A DNA stretch of 64,000 nucleotides from Hippopus hippopus. Taxonomy: Eukaryota > Mollusca > Bivalvia > Cardiida > Cardiidae. Every line of letters starts with the position of its first letter. The stretch's first letter is position 1. The stretch is taken from contig OX328108.1 in the NCBI GenBank assembly GCA_946811185.2, positions 41,434,357-41,498,356 of the forward strand, written 5' to 3'. The translations under genes and the position numbers were made by a program. The notes beneath the pieces are model-generated. The model was not told the origin of the DNA. It made no database searches and worked only from the letters and a program-made list of their open reading frames with translations. Below, piece after piece: positions 1 to 11,274 of this stretch.

Positions 1-292
1 GTATTTCTTAAAAATTTTTGAAAACTTCAGCTGGAATATAAACACTTTGTGAATGGGGATGGAAGATTAAAAATTTGAACTGAAGCTATGTTTATGTCAT
101 GAAATTGACTCTATTACATTTATTCGTGTTTAGGAACATGACTAAATTATGCGCAACATAAAAAGTTCGTAATTTTTTTTAGATCGGATTTTCTTAATAT
201 TCAAAGTATGCCTGTAGTGCTGTAATTTCAGTAAATGGACTGCCCCTGTCTCTTTGTTTTGCAGTATACTAAAGTTCAAATACTTTTCGCAA

Positions 293-507
293 ACTTTTAA
301 AATCCCGACTTTTAAAGACCCTGAGAAAAACAGCTTTTGAAAAAATTGTGGGAAAAGGAGAAAATTCTAGTTACAAACATTGTCTCCTTTTACAATGTCT
401 TCTACCCTTTTAAACGAAATTCCATTTTTGAGTAACACTTATTTTTGTTGTCCTCAAATGCTTTTAACTTGGACAAGTCAAAATTTTGTCGTTCTGTAAA
501 GAATAAA
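293..507 (-). mobile_element. Family A copy, eroded
   Basis: Both arms are recognisable. The second palindrome arm is decayed and the TTAA ends are lost. Confidence 0.6.
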
Positions 508-621
508 TCTATAAAAAATTGCCATAGATGATCTGATTGTTCAACACATGTCAGACATAGCCACGCTTGTAAAGTACAAGGCTTGAAACCCAGTGATCGC
601 TGGTTCGATTTATATGAACTA

Positions 622-840
622 TTAACCTTTTACCACACAATCCCGAGTTAAAAAAAAAAAAAAGAAAGAAAAAGAACTCTTTTGAACACATTGTGGGAGG
701 AGGAGAAAGAACTGATATCTAGCATTTTCTCCTTTTCCCACGATGTTTTCTATTCAGTTTCATTAGTTGAGCCATATGAAATTGAAGTCTGCAAATGTTT
801 TCAGCTTGGAGAAGTTAGTCTTTTTTTTTTTCTTAAGGAT
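622..840 (-). mobile_element. Family A copy
   Basis: Left TTAACCTTTTACCACACAAT is intact. A poly-A expansion lies after CCCGAGTT, and the right end is eroded by a T run. Confidence 0.7.
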
Positions 841-1833
841 TAGAGTGGTGATAAATTTTTGTAATAAGAAAAAAAGAGATTTATTGTGTGCAAAGAGACA
901 CCTACAGACCATTTCTTGAAAGCTGGAACACCATAAAGTCTGAGTTTCTTGAGAGATTTCTGGCTGAAGAAGATATCAAGTCTTCTTAATTGCATTTTTT
1001 CACATCCCTCTTAATCGATGAATATTATAAAGACGAGGGTCAGTCCGAATTTTAAACCTTCATTTCCTTATAAAAATGGTAGTTCAAGTTTCATTTTTAG
1101 GAGAGAAATATGTGCTAAAACTGTTTTCATTATAAAGCTGGTAAAGGGTTAGCCGGGTGTTCCTTTGATCTCGGTATATCACTGCCGTAGTGGGTGACAC
1201 ATAGTCTTTGCTAAACACAGACTAACACACACGTGTCATTAAAATGTGTCTGCCCTGTTCAATTTTCAGTTGATCATTTGTAAATACAGTATATAGGATT
1301 TGGAATTATCAATTTCTTTTACATAGGGTAAGTACATTGTCATTTTTGAGTTCAAAAGATGCATAAACTTGTATGTCCGAACAGTTCTTTTGTTTTCAAA
1401 TGCATTATTATGGAGCCCTGATTTAACTGCAGCTTGCAATTCATTATTTTTTTTTTAAATTCTTGTCTTTTAAATCTTAGGCAGTATGCTAGAAATTTAT
1501 TATTTCTTTCTCGGATGTTAATAATGCAGTCTGCATACGAAAGTTTTTATCAAAACCAAAGGGAGACAGCGCTTGTTATAACTCTTTTTTCTGTAGGATA
1601 CCGGAAAATTGATAAATTGATACTTTTTGCCTCTTTGAAAGTAATAATTGATACAACTACCGACATGGTCGATTTTAGGCATATTTATCGTTTTTACGGC
1701 GATTTTCATTTCTAAAATGTCACCAAATAACTATACGGGTATATTCAAGATAACGTTTGTTTTCACCTCGGCCCTTGTTGCTATCACGTGATCACCGAAA
1801 ATGCCCGGATGTCCGACGTTATCTATTCTGTGG
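841..1833. other. No gene recognised
   Basis: AT-rich, apparently low-repeat sequence. It may include the promoter or non-coding first exon of the gene whose coding exon lies at 2202. The GC-richer 1740-1830 part is the likeliest spot, but no core promoter motif is clear. Confidence 0.4.
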
Positions 1834-1892
1834 ACTGCAAATGCTTTCAGTTTGGTTGAGTCCAAAATTAATTCATTTGGTACAGAGTTAAG
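1834..1892 (-). repeat. Family A arm fragment
   Basis: Only CTGCAAATGCTTTCAGTTTG to AGAGTTAA remains. Confidence 0.6.
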
Positions 1893-1982
1893 GTGGTGAA
1901 GGCATGGAATACTTTAATAAAGAGTCAAAATGATTTTTTCTGGGTTTTTTTTTTTTTCTAATTTAAATCTTTTTTTTTGCAG

Positions 1983-2201
1983 AGGTGCAGGAGAAGAAGA
2001 ATTCCTTGTCTTGACATCCTTAAGACTTTCATCTTGGTTAAAAATAGATACAGGATCAGCCAATCAAAGTGCTCCATACAACTGCTGATGTCTACAGATC
2101 TTGCACTGATCTTCATTGGTTGAATTGGCATTTATGTACCATTGTAATCTGGAGTTTGCAGAACTTTATACCTGGTTGATTGGCGAAAATCAAAATAGAA
2201 C
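1983..2201 (+). other. Putative 5' UTR part of the exon starting at 1983
   Basis: Unique-looking sequence between a splice-acceptor-like AG at 1981-1982 and the ATG at 2202. It resembles none of the repeat families of the window. No promoter element is visible directly upstream, and the acceptor implies an earlier non-coding exon, perhaps near 1740-1830 where the sequence turns GC-richer. Confidence 0.35.
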
Positions 2202-2276
2202 ATGACCTCGTCAAAGAAATTTGCGGCAGATGACTTTGAAAATATCCTTGTAAACCAGATAATCAAGGATAAATAT
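2202..2276 (+). CDS. Putative first coding exon of an unidentified gene
   Basis: An ATG at 2202 opens 25 codons beginning MTSSKKFAADDFENIL and ending IKDKY, followed at once by a strong donor GTGAGT at 2277. Upstream is a well-formed acceptor: a branch-like CTAAT, a T-rich tract and AG at 1981-1982. The exon would thus run 1983-2276 with about 219 nt of 5' UTR. The peptide is hydrophilic and looks like real protein, but I do not recognise the family. No continuing exon with matching phase 0 was found with confidence. The exon is not in any repeat family of the window. It could be a genuine 5' exon or a chance combination of splice-like signals. Confidence 0.5.
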
Positions 2277-2303
2277 GTGAGTCATCCTCGCTTAAAAGGG
2301 GGT

Positions 2304-2531
2304 TTAAATCTTTACCAAAAATAAAATTATAGACTGGTCCAAATTGAAAGGATTTATAGACGACAAATTAAATCTGGCTCAAATGGCAAGGTTTGTCTTT
2401 GTTAGAACAGATTACATTGTGGGAAAAGGAGAAAATGCTGGTTGCCAGCATTTTCTGCTTTTCCCACAATGTTTTCTAAAGCCTTCCTTTTCGGGGTCAT
2501 TAAAACTCGGGTTTGTGTGGTATAGGTTTAA
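2304..2531 (+). mobile_element. Family A copy
   Basis: TTAA at both ends, strong palindrome, right end fused to a family B element. Confidence 0.8.
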
Positions 2532-2766
2532 TGCATCTCCCATGATGCATTTAACCAAGCAAGTCATCACTTAATTGTGGATCCATAAAATCTATTCTAA
2601 CAACCAGCTGATTTCTGAGGTAGAGTGATCCTTTGACATGCAGAAAATTGACCTGTAGCAAAATGTTTCGACCAGTGTTATCCTGCATGGACTTCACACG
2701 CTTATATGGTCGATACTTTTTACAGATGCCTCAAACGCCCTTTTTCACAGAGTATGGCTCATACAT
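2528..2766 (+). mobile_element. Family B MITE, left end fused to family A
   Basis: Starts TTTAATGCATCTC and ends CACAGAGTATGGCTCATA. The left terminus is joined to the right TTAA of the A copy at 2304. Confidence 0.65.
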
Positions 2767-2855
2767 ATTCACATGAACAGATTGTTGCAAAGAGATAATG
2801 GCTCCTCTAGACCAAATTCTCTGTTTGAATCAATTTTTCAAAAGTGTCCTGGACA

Positions 2856-2985
2856 CGTATTCACCAACCATTCTTCAGAATATTCTTTGTCTAAGTCTAG
2901 ATTTAGAAAGCGACACAAGTTCTGATTGGCTAAACCATTTGGTTAAGCCAATCAGAATTTGTGTTACTTTAGATGTAAGACCCAA
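2856..2985. mobile_element. Family I element, partial
   Basis: It starts TATTCACCAACCATTCTT and contains an internal palindrome around CTAAACCATTTGGTT. The right TIR is missing. Confidence 0.6.
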
Positions 2986-3013
2986 AGTTGTCTGAAAGGA
3001 TTCGTGTGATGAC

Positions 3014-3192
3014 AGAGCTCTTTACTAAACAATGATAATTCAGGCTTGAAAACATTTTGCAGACAACAAATTAAATGTGACTCAGATGATTGGATTTGTC
3101 TCTGGAAGAATAGAAAACAATGTGAAATACCCACAAAATGCTCGTTGTTAGCATTTTTCACAATGTTTTCAAAAGCCTTCTTCGTCAGGGTC
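3014..3192 (+). mobile_element. Family A copy, diverged
   Basis: The palindrome is degenerate and the right end is cut by the next A copy. Confidence 0.65.
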
Positions 3193-3426
3193 TTAACTCT
3201 TTACCACATTAGTAAAATATAGACTTGTCTAAATTTGAAAGCATTAATTTTCCAGACTACAATTTAAATGTAGGTCAAAAGATGAAAGTTGTCTTCGAAA
3301 GATAGAAAACATTTAGGGAAAAGGAGAAAATGCTGGTTAACAGCATTTTCTCCTTTTCCCACAATGTTTTCAAAAGCTATCTTCCACAGGGTAGTCAAAA
3401 GTCTGCATTATGTGGTAAAGAGTTAA
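3193..3426 (+). mobile_element. Family A copy
   Basis: TTAA at both ends. Palindrome perfect over most of its length (CATTTAGGG variant in the left arm). Confidence 0.82.
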
Positions 3427-3574
3427 AACTTGTGATTGTTAAAGACTGGTAAAAGTTGAAGAGAGAGTTACAGTACGTAATGCAGGAAATATGTCTGACA
3501 AAATGTGTGTAATGCAGAAAGTGCATCGTTTATGTTGTTAAAAGAAATGCAGACAGTTTGGACTTGGTTTATTG

Positions 3575-3755
3575 TGATTTTCAAGCCAATAGTAAAACCC
3601 CAAATTTTTGCTATTTCAGCCGTATTTTTGGGAGAAAGATATCTTCCAATCGGACAGTGTAGTTCCAAGATCAGACTGCACATTATGTGTAGTCTGATCT
3701 TGATCTACACTGTTTACGAAAGGTCAGTGAGTCGCGCTTAGCAGCCTAAGGGTTA
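3575..3755 (+). mobile_element. Family D element
   Basis: Hairpin CAAGATCAGACTGCACATTA / AGTCTGATCTTGATCTACAC and right end CTAAGGGTTAA. Confidence 0.6.
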
Positions 3756-3819
3756 AAAAGGATCTGGAGCAAGAATGTAAGACTTTCTTTTTCTACACTG
3801 TGATAAGGCGATATCATTC

Positions 3820-4000
3820 CCCCAAAAAATACCTTTGAAATAGGAAAATTTTTTGTATGGTAACCAAGATTTTCTCCTTTACTCGCATTGTTTTCTGCCT
3901 GTCCACAGGCAGATCTCATTACTTGTGCAACATTTAATGTCGCTTGCAAATGCTTTCGATTTGGAATGGTCTAAAATTTTGTTGTCGGGTGAAGAGTTAA
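3820..4000 (-). mobile_element. Family A copy, partial
   Basis: The first arm and first palindrome half are mostly missing. The right part to GAGTTAA is clear. Confidence 0.65.
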
Positions 4001-4059
4001 ATGTGAGTCTGTTTTTGTTCGAACAATATTGCCCGGAAGTTTTGGGAGAGTAGAAAATG

Positions 4060-4287
4060 AACCCTTTTCCACTCGATTCTAAGTTTTAACAACCCTGAGG
4101 AAGAAGGCTTTGGAAAACATAGTGGAAAAAGGAGAAAATGCTGATAACCAGCATTTTCTCCTTTTCCCACAATGTTTTTCTACCCTATCAGATACAAAAA
4201 TCACTACTTAAACTACATTTAATTTGTTGTCTGCAAATGCTTTCAGTTTGGTTCAGTCCAAAATTTTGTTGTTTTGTAAAGAGTTAA
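4060..4287 (-). mobile_element. Family A copy
   Basis: Full arms, palindrome almost intact, right TTAA present. Confidence 0.8.
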
Positions 4288-4540
4288 CAGGCGGAATAAG
4301 AAGTTGTCTCCCTAACTTCTGCATTTCAATTTAGTGGAAGAGTCTAATGTGTAATCTATGTGATTATGGTGAGAAACTTTTGTCCCTAGCAATCACCTAG
4401 CAATTAGTGGACTTGTCTCAGGTAAAATCGGATAAAATCTTCCCTAGTGAAGTAAAAATTACAGAACATGTATCTATTGTTTTCACAGAGTTTAGTTGTG
4501 CACCGATTATTATTGTTTTATGATTTTGTACTTATTTTTT

Positions 4541-4615
4541 TGCTAGCTGGGGTTGTTTTCAAAGAAAACCGTGGCGTATAATCATAGCCATGACGTCGTT
4601 GTACAAAAAGTTTTT
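4541..4615 (-). repeat. Family F end fragment
   Basis: TAGCTGGGGTTGTTTTCAAA...CATAGCCATGACGTCGT resembles the reversed end of family F. The remainder is missing. Confidence 0.4.
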
Positions 4616-4671
4616 TTTTATATTTCTGTCATTTTTGAAAATGTTAACCTCAAACTCCGGATAGGTGTAAG

Positions 4672-4886
4672 TAAGTTCATTACCAAACAATGAGATTTTA
4701 GACTTTTTCAACCTGAAGCATTTGTAGATGACAAATATGACTCAAACAATGAAATTTATCCTTGATAGGGAAGAAAACATTGTGGAAAAAGGAGAAAATG
4801 CTGGTAACCAGCATTTTCTCCTTTTCCCACAATGTTTCCGAAAGTCTTTTCCCGTGGGGTCAGTATACTAGGGATCATGTAGTTAA
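4672..4886 (+). mobile_element. Family A copy
   Basis: Intact palindrome. Its right TTAA is also the left TTAA of the next copy. Confidence 0.78.
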
Positions 4887-5114
4887 CCCTTTTCTACACA
4901 ATATCTTGGACGAGACCAAATTTTAGGCATTTGCAGACAACAAATTCAATGTGGCTCAAATGGTGAAAATTGTCTTTGAAATGATAGAAAACATTGTGAG
5001 GGGGGAAAAAGGAGAAAATGTTTGTTACTAGCGTTTTCTCCTTTTCCCACAATATTTTTAAAAGGCTTGTTGCTCAGGGTTGTTAAAACTCAGGATTGTC
5101 TGGTAAAGGGTTAA
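4883..5114 (+). mobile_element. Family A copy sharing a TTAA
   Basis: Head-to-tail with the previous copy. An extra GGGG run lies in the first palindrome arm. Confidence 0.8.
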
Positions 5115-5433
5115 AGGCTTGGTACCAAAACGGAAGCCCATACAAGAAAGGCAGGTTACCATGCAAAATATTTTTGACATGGGTTATGCCCCTTTCTTGA
5201 CAAAGAATTTGTCAGTGTAAAAGCAACTGTAGCTGAGCATAGGCACCTGTTTGTGATGCTCTTGTTTTGTAGAGGTATGAATGTAAGGTATGCTTATTGT
5301 TATAGAAAGTCTGAGTGTATTATAAAATTTTTGGTGTATGAAATAAACCTTATTTGTGTGTTTGTGAAGTTGACAGCTTTGGAAAAAAAAACAGACATTT
5401 GCTCCTTTTTACACCATGTTTTAGGCTTTTTTA

Positions 5434-5775
5434 CTGTACCAAACAACATAACTACATGTATAGACTTTTCCAAAATGAAAACTTTTACAGACAACACTTA
5501 ACCTTTTTACAACACAATAAATTTCAAGAATTCAAGACATGTCCAAAGCAATTGCAGAAAATTTAAATGTTTCAAATACTAGAATTTGTCTGGTAAGGTA
5601 GAAAACATGGTGGAAAAAGAAGAAAAATTTTGTTTAAATGTTTAAAGGTAAAGGTTTTAAAGGTGATTCAAATGAAGGTATTTGTCTTTGAAAGGGTAGA
5701 AAACATTGTGGGAAAAGATTTATTGTCTGCAAATGCTTTCAATCTTGTAAATGTTATTGTCTTTTGAAAAGTAAA
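5434..5775 (+). mobile_element. Broken family A pieces (duplication copy 1)
   Basis: An arm fragment (5434-5497), a copy from TTAA at 5498 that stops at the palindrome, and a core-deleted copy (5653-5775) follow one another. Confidence 0.6.
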
Positions 5776-5789
5776 CTGCATACAAAACC

Positions 5790-6009
5790 AACCAATCCAG
5801 TATTTTTACGGACCTAAAGAAGAAGAATTTTGAAAAGACTGCAAGAAAAGGAGAAAATGCTGGAAACCAGGACAGGATTTTTTCCTTTCCCAACATTGTT
5901 TTGTACCCTTCCAAAGACTAAGTACCGGTATATAATTTTAGCCACATCCAAATGGCGAATGCTTTCACTTTTGACTAATCTAGAATTCTGTTGTCTGGTA
6001 AAGAGTTAC
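5790..6009 (-). mobile_element. Family A copy (duplication copy 1)
   Basis: The palindrome is disturbed in the centre (GGAAACCAGGACAGG). Right end GTAAAGAGTTA. Confidence 0.7.
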
Positions 6010-6010
6010 T

Positions 6011-6239
6011 TTAACTCTTTACCACATAAACACACAAGTTTTAACAACCCTGAAAAAAAAGCCTTTTGAAAACATTGTGGGAAAAGGAGAAAATGCTGGT
6101 GACCAGCATTTTCTCCTTTTCTCACAATGTTTTCTGCCCACTCCAAAACTAATTTGCAATTACTGAGACAGTTATTTTGTCATCTGTGAATGCCTTAAAT
6201 TTGGACCTGTCTAAAATTTTGTTGTTTGGTAAAGAGTTA
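6011..6239 (-). mobile_element. Family A copy (duplication copy 1)
   Basis: TTAA left end and strong palindrome; right end GTAAAGAGTTA. Confidence 0.8.
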
Positions 6240-7097
6240 CAAATAAACACAATACCACTGAGGATTAAAAACGTCTTTGTTCATTGTATTGAATCAAGAA
6301 TCAGATGAAGTAGATGTAGAATCACACATTGTTTTTCTCTGCTGTCTGATCTCGATCTGTTCCAACCAGGAAGGCTACTCAAATGGTCAGTGCAGATGAT
6401 TGATTAATAGCAATTTCAGTTGACAGTTATTGTAGAAATATAGAAGTTGTACATTTTTGTGAATGAATTTTGAGTGAAAATAAAAGATGGAGCAATTTTG
6501 ACAACAATTTTTTATCTCGATTCCCCTGTACTGTGTATTTAAGAAAAAATTTTCTTTATATTGTGGTTTATTGTTCAGTAAGGCACAATAAATAAACCAG
6601 GAGAGTGCCTCATAACTCACAACGTAGTTTATTGAACGATAAACCATGATAGAAGATTATTACGATTCTAACATGACCAATTATTGATCAGAGGAAAACA
6701 AGTTTATATAAGTTTATATCCTTGAAAATACCATGGTTGTTACATTTACTAACAAAAATAAAGCCCCACTGCGCAGTCGGTAAACGTAAAGAAAAAAATC
6801 ACGATTTCAATAAAGTCTTAAACATCAAAAACAGCAACAGCAAAGCCCGCACAGCTTTACTATTTTATGTTCTCCCTTTCAAATGAACCAGAAGAATATA
6901 TGTATCGTCAAGCATTAGAGTCGCATTTCCAATGCAAACTGGCCAATTTTGATGTTAATCTTCCACAGAAAAAGATACTTGGTTTAAACATGTTTACTGG
7001 TAACATTTCAAATAGCTCCATCATTGTAAAATTTTATCAAAAACAGTAAATATCAGTAAATCTGAGTTTTTCTCTGAGTAGTGGTTGACTTGCACAT

Positions 7098-7203
7098 ATC
7101 AAAGACTTTCATTTTATAATAACCAAGTGCACATATCAAAGACTTTCATTTTATAATAACCAAGTGCACATATCAAAGACTTTCATTTTATAATAACCAA
7201 GCG
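7098..7203 (+). repeat. 37-bp tandem repeat, three copies
   Basis: Three near-identical units (GCACATATCAAAGACTTTCA plus a TTTATAATAACCAA part). The paralogous position at 33340-33380 has one unit, so the array expanded after the duplication. Confidence 0.85.
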
Positions 7204-7362
7204 CGAATATAGGAAAAGCAGGCACTGGCAATTTACAATAGATCGACATCGATTTTACCACGATTCTGTCACACTGTGTGTATAGAACCGAATTCACATG
7301 TCATGTTAGAATCTAAAATGACCTGAATTCAATCCATGTTTTTCATAACATTTACATGTATT

Positions 7363-7882
7363 TTAACCTTTTCCCACACAATCCTGGCTGAGCCCGAGAA
7401 GCACAGTAAGTAGCATACATGCTTGAGAGCAGGGGGGTGCTGGTTTGATCCGTGACTCAGCCAATTTCTCTCCGAGGATTGATGATAGTCAATGCAACCG
7501 GATTCCTATCTTACCGCTGACCATTGCTTCAGCAATGGGTATCTGGGAAAGCAGCCAGTGGCTTGGAAAGAATATTGTGTGGAGTACTGGTAAAAGAAAT
7601 TCCAGGAAAGCATTGATAGGTGCTCTGCGATATAAAGGAAATAATGTTGAAAATGGTGTTAATCAATCAACCACACAATTCTATATGTTAACGACCTCGG
7701 AGAAGACTTTGGAAAATGTGGGAAAAGGAGAAAATGCTGGTCACCAGCATTTTCTCCTTTTCCCACAATGATTTTTGCCCTTTCACAGACAAATTCCAAA
7801 ATCTGAGGAACCTTTGATTTGTAGTCGTCAAATACTTTGAAATTTGACAAGTTCAAAATTTTGTTGTTTTGTTAGGAGTTAA
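7363..7882 (-). mobile_element. Family A copy split by a SINE
   Basis: TTAACCTTTTCCCACACAAT is separated from the rest by the SINE at 7383-7670. The palindrome at 7714-7770 is intact and a right TTAA ends the copy. Confidence 0.8.
7383..7670 (+). mobile_element. tRNA-derived SINE (TCAATCAA tail) in a family A copy
   Basis: A tRNA-like head is followed by CTCCGAGGATTGATGATAGT, CAGTGGCTTGGAAAGAATAT and a tail ending AATCAATCAA. It is flanked by the 9-bp duplication CCACACAAT (7374-7382 and 7671-7679), which belongs to the family A copy it splits. The same insertion exists at 33554-33843, so it predates the segmental duplication. Confidence 0.8.
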
Positions 7883-7896
7883 TCTACATTGAAGAT

Positions 7897-8150
7897 GTGC
7901 CGAGCCCCGGTAACTCAGTCAGTTGTTTGCAGGACTTGAGAACAGGGTTGTGGGTTCAATCCCTGGCTTGGCCAATTTCTCTCCGAGGATTGATGATAGT
8001 CATTACAACAGGATTCATTCCTCTCCCACTGCTGACCATTGTTTCGACGATGGTTATGTCGGAAAGTACCCAGTGGCTTGGAAAGAATATTATGCGGACT
8101 ACTGGTAAAAGAGACCAGGAAAACATGGATAGGTGCAAATGATGACTCGA
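7897..8150 (+). mobile_element. tRNA-derived SINE, same family
   Basis: The head CCCCGGTAACTCAGTCAG (box A) and GGGTTCAATCCC (box B) are well kept. The body matches the SINE at 7383. The tail is lost or merged with a family A fragment. Confidence 0.75.
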
Positions 8151-8265
8151 ATTATTGCAAGGGTAAAAAACACTGTGGGAAAAGGAGAAAATGATGGTTA
8201 ACAGCATTTTCTCTTTTTTCCACCTTGTTTTTAACAGCCCTCTGAATCCGGGTCGTCAAAAAGGG
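8148..8265 (+). repeat. Family A fragment
   Basis: Palindrome and right arm only. Confidence 0.6.
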
Positions 8266-8862
8266 GATAGATAGTATGCTCCATTGCTCATGAAACTTGG
8301 CCAGAATGTTTGTCTTAATAATCTCAGATTGGTTTGATATTTATCAACTCTGGCTAAAAGGTAAGTCATCTAACAAAATCTTTTGTGCATTCTAGAGGCT
8401 ACATATTCAGTCAGATGCTCATAAAACTTTGCTAGGATCTTCCCTCGATAATAACTTTGATGAGCTCAACAATGGATCACCAGATATGGAAAAGTAGGTC
8501 ATGAGATCAAACCCTGTGCACTCTGCAGTGGCCACATTTGCAGTCCAATGCCTATGAAACAAGGTCAGAATGTTGTCTTGATATAACTTGGACGAGTTCT
8601 AAATTGGAATGAATGATTTTGAATGATAGAAAAGTGAGTCACCATGGCTGTAATAATAGATTTTAAATCACTTTTTGTGTACTGTAGATGCTACATTTAA
8701 AGTCTAGCGCTTGTGAAATTTGGTCACAGTGTTGTCTTGAAAATAGCTTGAAAGAGCTCAAAATCAGGTACCCTAATATCAAAAATTTGGCCTGGAGGTC
8801 AAATCTTTGGAAACTGTCATGAAAAATGGTAATTATGTTGTCTTAAATATACACTGCTCAAA
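8266..8862 (+). repeat. Family E-type core array, duplication copy 1
   Basis: About four ~150-bp diverged units, each with a TGAAACTTGGTCAGAATGTT-like phrase and TCTTGATAATA. This is the tandem-core region of an E-type element whose right end is not present here. The array stops at the duplication boundary. Confidence 0.6.
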
Positions 8863-9045
8863 AGAATTAAAGGATCACACAAGTACCAAAATCCAAATCT
8901 TTCACTCTGCTAAACACTCAGTGTTTGTGTTCTGAAAACCATCAGCTTACATTCTTACTAGACAAACTGGCTCAATAGTTTTCTTGTTTCATTTTAAATG
9001 CTGATAAGCCATGTTAAGAAGAAAATAAAACTGTTTTCATTGTTC
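8863..9045 (+). mobile_element. Tc1/mariner-like terminus, truncated
   Basis: TACACTGCTCAAAAGAATTA resembles Tc1-like inverted repeat ends. No matching right end or transposase was found. It abuts the right edge of duplication copy 1. Confidence 0.35.
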
Positions 9046-9130
9046 TGTTGTTAAACAGCTCATATTTTTCCAATCTTTTGTTCATATTTTTGTCAAATCT
9101 AATGAAAGAAGTACACGAGAAGAAAGAATT

Positions 9131-9255
9131 ACACCTGAAAGCATTTGTAGATGATAAATTAAACAAGGCTCAAACAATGAAATTTGTTCTTGATAAGGAA
9201 AAAAACATTGTGGTAAAAGGAAAAAATGCTGGTAACCAGCATTTTCTCCTTTTTA
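9131..9255 (+). repeat. Family A copy truncated by family H
   Basis: The left arm and palindrome are present to CTCCTTTTT, then family H starts. Confidence 0.7.
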
Positions 9256-9795
9256 TATGCCGCCGGAGGCGACGTATATTGGCGTCATCTTCTCTGTCCG
9301 TCCGTCCCTTCATCCGTCCGTACGTACGTCCATTTCTTGTGAACACAAGTCCTCCCACGTTTCTTGACGGATTTGGATAAAATTTTCACAGAGTGTTTCT
9401 CATCGTGTGACCTATCGCATATTTTCAAGGTTTTGCGATTTGCAGCTGTGTCATGGAAAATGGGGGCTTCATGTCATATTTAATTACATTTCTTGTGAAC
9501 GCAACTCCTCCCACATTTCTTGACAGATTTGGATAAAATTTTCACAGAATCTTTCTCATCATGTGACCTAGCGCATATTGTCAAGGTTTTGCGATTTATG
9601 GCTGCGACATGGAAAAAGGGAGCTTCATGTTATATTTCATTTTTTACCAATATCTCTTGAATTACTGGACATATCTCAACGGATTTGGATGAAATTTTCA
9701 AAGATCATGTGACCTAGCGCAAATTGTCAGGGTTGTGCAATTTATTGCTGTGTCATGGAAAAAGAAGGCTATATGTCAAATTTAATTTTTCCATA
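9256..9795 (+). mobile_element. Family H repeat (GCCGCCGGAGGCG head, three ~160-bp cores)
   Basis: The head ATGCCGCCGGAGGCGACGTA holds a GC hairpin, then GTCCGTCCGTCC-type tracts. Three related ~160-bp units follow at about 9330, 9487 and 9640, each with TTGGATAAAATTTTCA or a close variant and CATGTGACCTAGCGCA. No ORF. The left end cuts a family A copy right after its central palindrome. Confidence 0.65.
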
Positions 9796-10115
9796 GCCAA
9801 CTTTCACGGACATGCCTTATCAGCAGTCTCGCATACCAACAAATCGATGAAAATAAACGATATCATACGTAAAGGTTCGGGAGTTTCCGGAGTTTGCCGA
9901 ACTTAAACCGTGTATACTATTAATCGATATTCGATACGCCGCAGCTATAAAAGATAAGAGAAACGTAACATTACGTAACAGAAGCCTGCTTCAAATTTAC
10001 AATCCTTGCCTAGACTGGACATATATCTGGTGTGTTTGGTTTTTGTGGCATTTGTCGAAGACAATGCCACTATGAGATCGATAATAAATGTTCAATTGGT
10101 TTTTTTTTTCGGATT
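9796..10115. other. No gene recognised
   Basis: Mostly unique-looking sequence between family H and family D. No splice-bounded open frame of interest. Confidence 0.4.
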
Positions 10116-10119
10116 TCAA

Positions 10120-10355
10120 CCTAAACCCTTTGTCAACTATAGGACAGTGTAGCCCTTCAAGATCAGTATCAGACTGCACAGAGTGTGCATCCATATCAGA
10201 CTGCTCAGAATATTGGATTTACATTGGTCATCAGATACAGCAAGATTTTTCTTAGGAAAAGACCATTGAAATGGCTATATTTGAGCAGGGATCTTATTTG
10301 AGCTTTGTTTGTCCGTTTGTAATGCATTCATTCCTCGGTTTAAGGGTTAAGTTTG
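10120..10355 (+). mobile_element. Family D element, diverged
   Basis: Contains AACCCTTTGTCAACTATAGG near the start, a decayed hairpin and GTTTAAGGGTTAA at the end. Confidence 0.5.
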
Positions 10356-10384
10356 GATTCTCTGAAACATCAACTGATCCCTGC

Positions 10385-10565
10385 TGTTCGACCCTTAAAC
10401 TGCTTTGTGCGACTAAGTGCGCTTTTTGCTGACAATGTAGACCAATAATTAGTAAACTGAACAAAAAAGTAGTCTGATCTTGAAATCTAATCCATCCAGA
10501 AGCACTTTTGCTGACAGTGTAGAATAATAACAGGCCTCACAAAACAAGTAGTCTGATCATGGACC
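10385..10565. mobile_element. Family D fragments
   Basis: Two AGTAGTCTGATC half-hairpins with GACCCTTAAACTGC at the left. Confidence 0.45.
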
Positions 10566-10597
10566 TAATCGATTCTATGCGCAGTGCGTCGATTCTT

Positions 10598-10620
10598 TGT
10601 TGTTGTTGTTGTTGTTGTTA
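10598..10620 (+). repeat. (GTT)n microsatellite
   Basis: Seven TTG/GTT triplets in a row. Confidence 0.9.
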
Positions 10621-10685
10621 AAAAAATCGTTGTTATTGCAGTATCAACAGTTTGCTGAGTCAAGCAAAAAAAAAATCGGCATTTT

Positions 10686-10840
10686 GGGAGTCCCGGTTTA
10701 AATCATTCATACACTCCCGAGTCTAACCTGAAAACTTTGTTGGAGAGAGAGAAAATTCTTGTAACCAGCATTTTCTCACAATGTTTTCTACTTTTTCAAA
10801 GATAGGCAATGTGCTATATGCGGCAGTTAAATATCTTAGC
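10686..10840 (-). repeat. Family A copy, degenerate
   Basis: First arm and part of the palindrome (TAACCAGCATTTTCTC) remain. Confidence 0.5.
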
Positions 10841-11274
10841 AAATACATGTAATCCCATGGTTTTACGTGTCGCCTTTTCTCACAATGTCTATCACTATTA
10901 ATAATAGTTCTATCAAGATGTTTCCATTTTGAGCGAGTCTAAATGTTGCATACTCCGTTTTAGGAACAACTTGGGTCTATCTATGCAATGAACTATATTT
11001 TGATACATAAAGATGGGTAGGCCTACAACCTTTTTTTGGTTATGCTTTTTACAGGTTGCTTCGTTTTAAATATGGAAGAATCAAGCCCCTCACTGTTTAG
11101 GCTAATTCTTACCAATGAACAATTAAAATATAAAAGTTGTTAAAAGGGGAACGGTTGAACGACGGGAGATATTATTTGATTGATGTAAAAAATATAGTCG
11201 TTTGGAAAAGTCGGAGATCAACTACAAGGTCGTTAGAAGTCGCATTTTGTACAACAATAGGTTAAATTTGTTAA

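Larger units (their letters stand above)
5113..8862 (+). repeat. Segmental duplication, copy 1
   Basis: This stretch matches 31278-36165 in the same orientation (copy 2 minus its 1106-bp insert). Shared content includes family A copies, the same SINE with the same target site, and an E-type core array. Similarity is lower in the first ~130 bp and high after about 5210. A difference is that a 37-bp unit occurs three times here (7098-7203) and once in copy 2. Confidence 0.85.

Noticed and set aside
4900..5110. Promoter-like or operator-like meaning for the palindrome
   Set aside because: The palindrome is an internal part of a dispersed repeat found about 70 times, so a local regulatory role cannot be argued from sequence.
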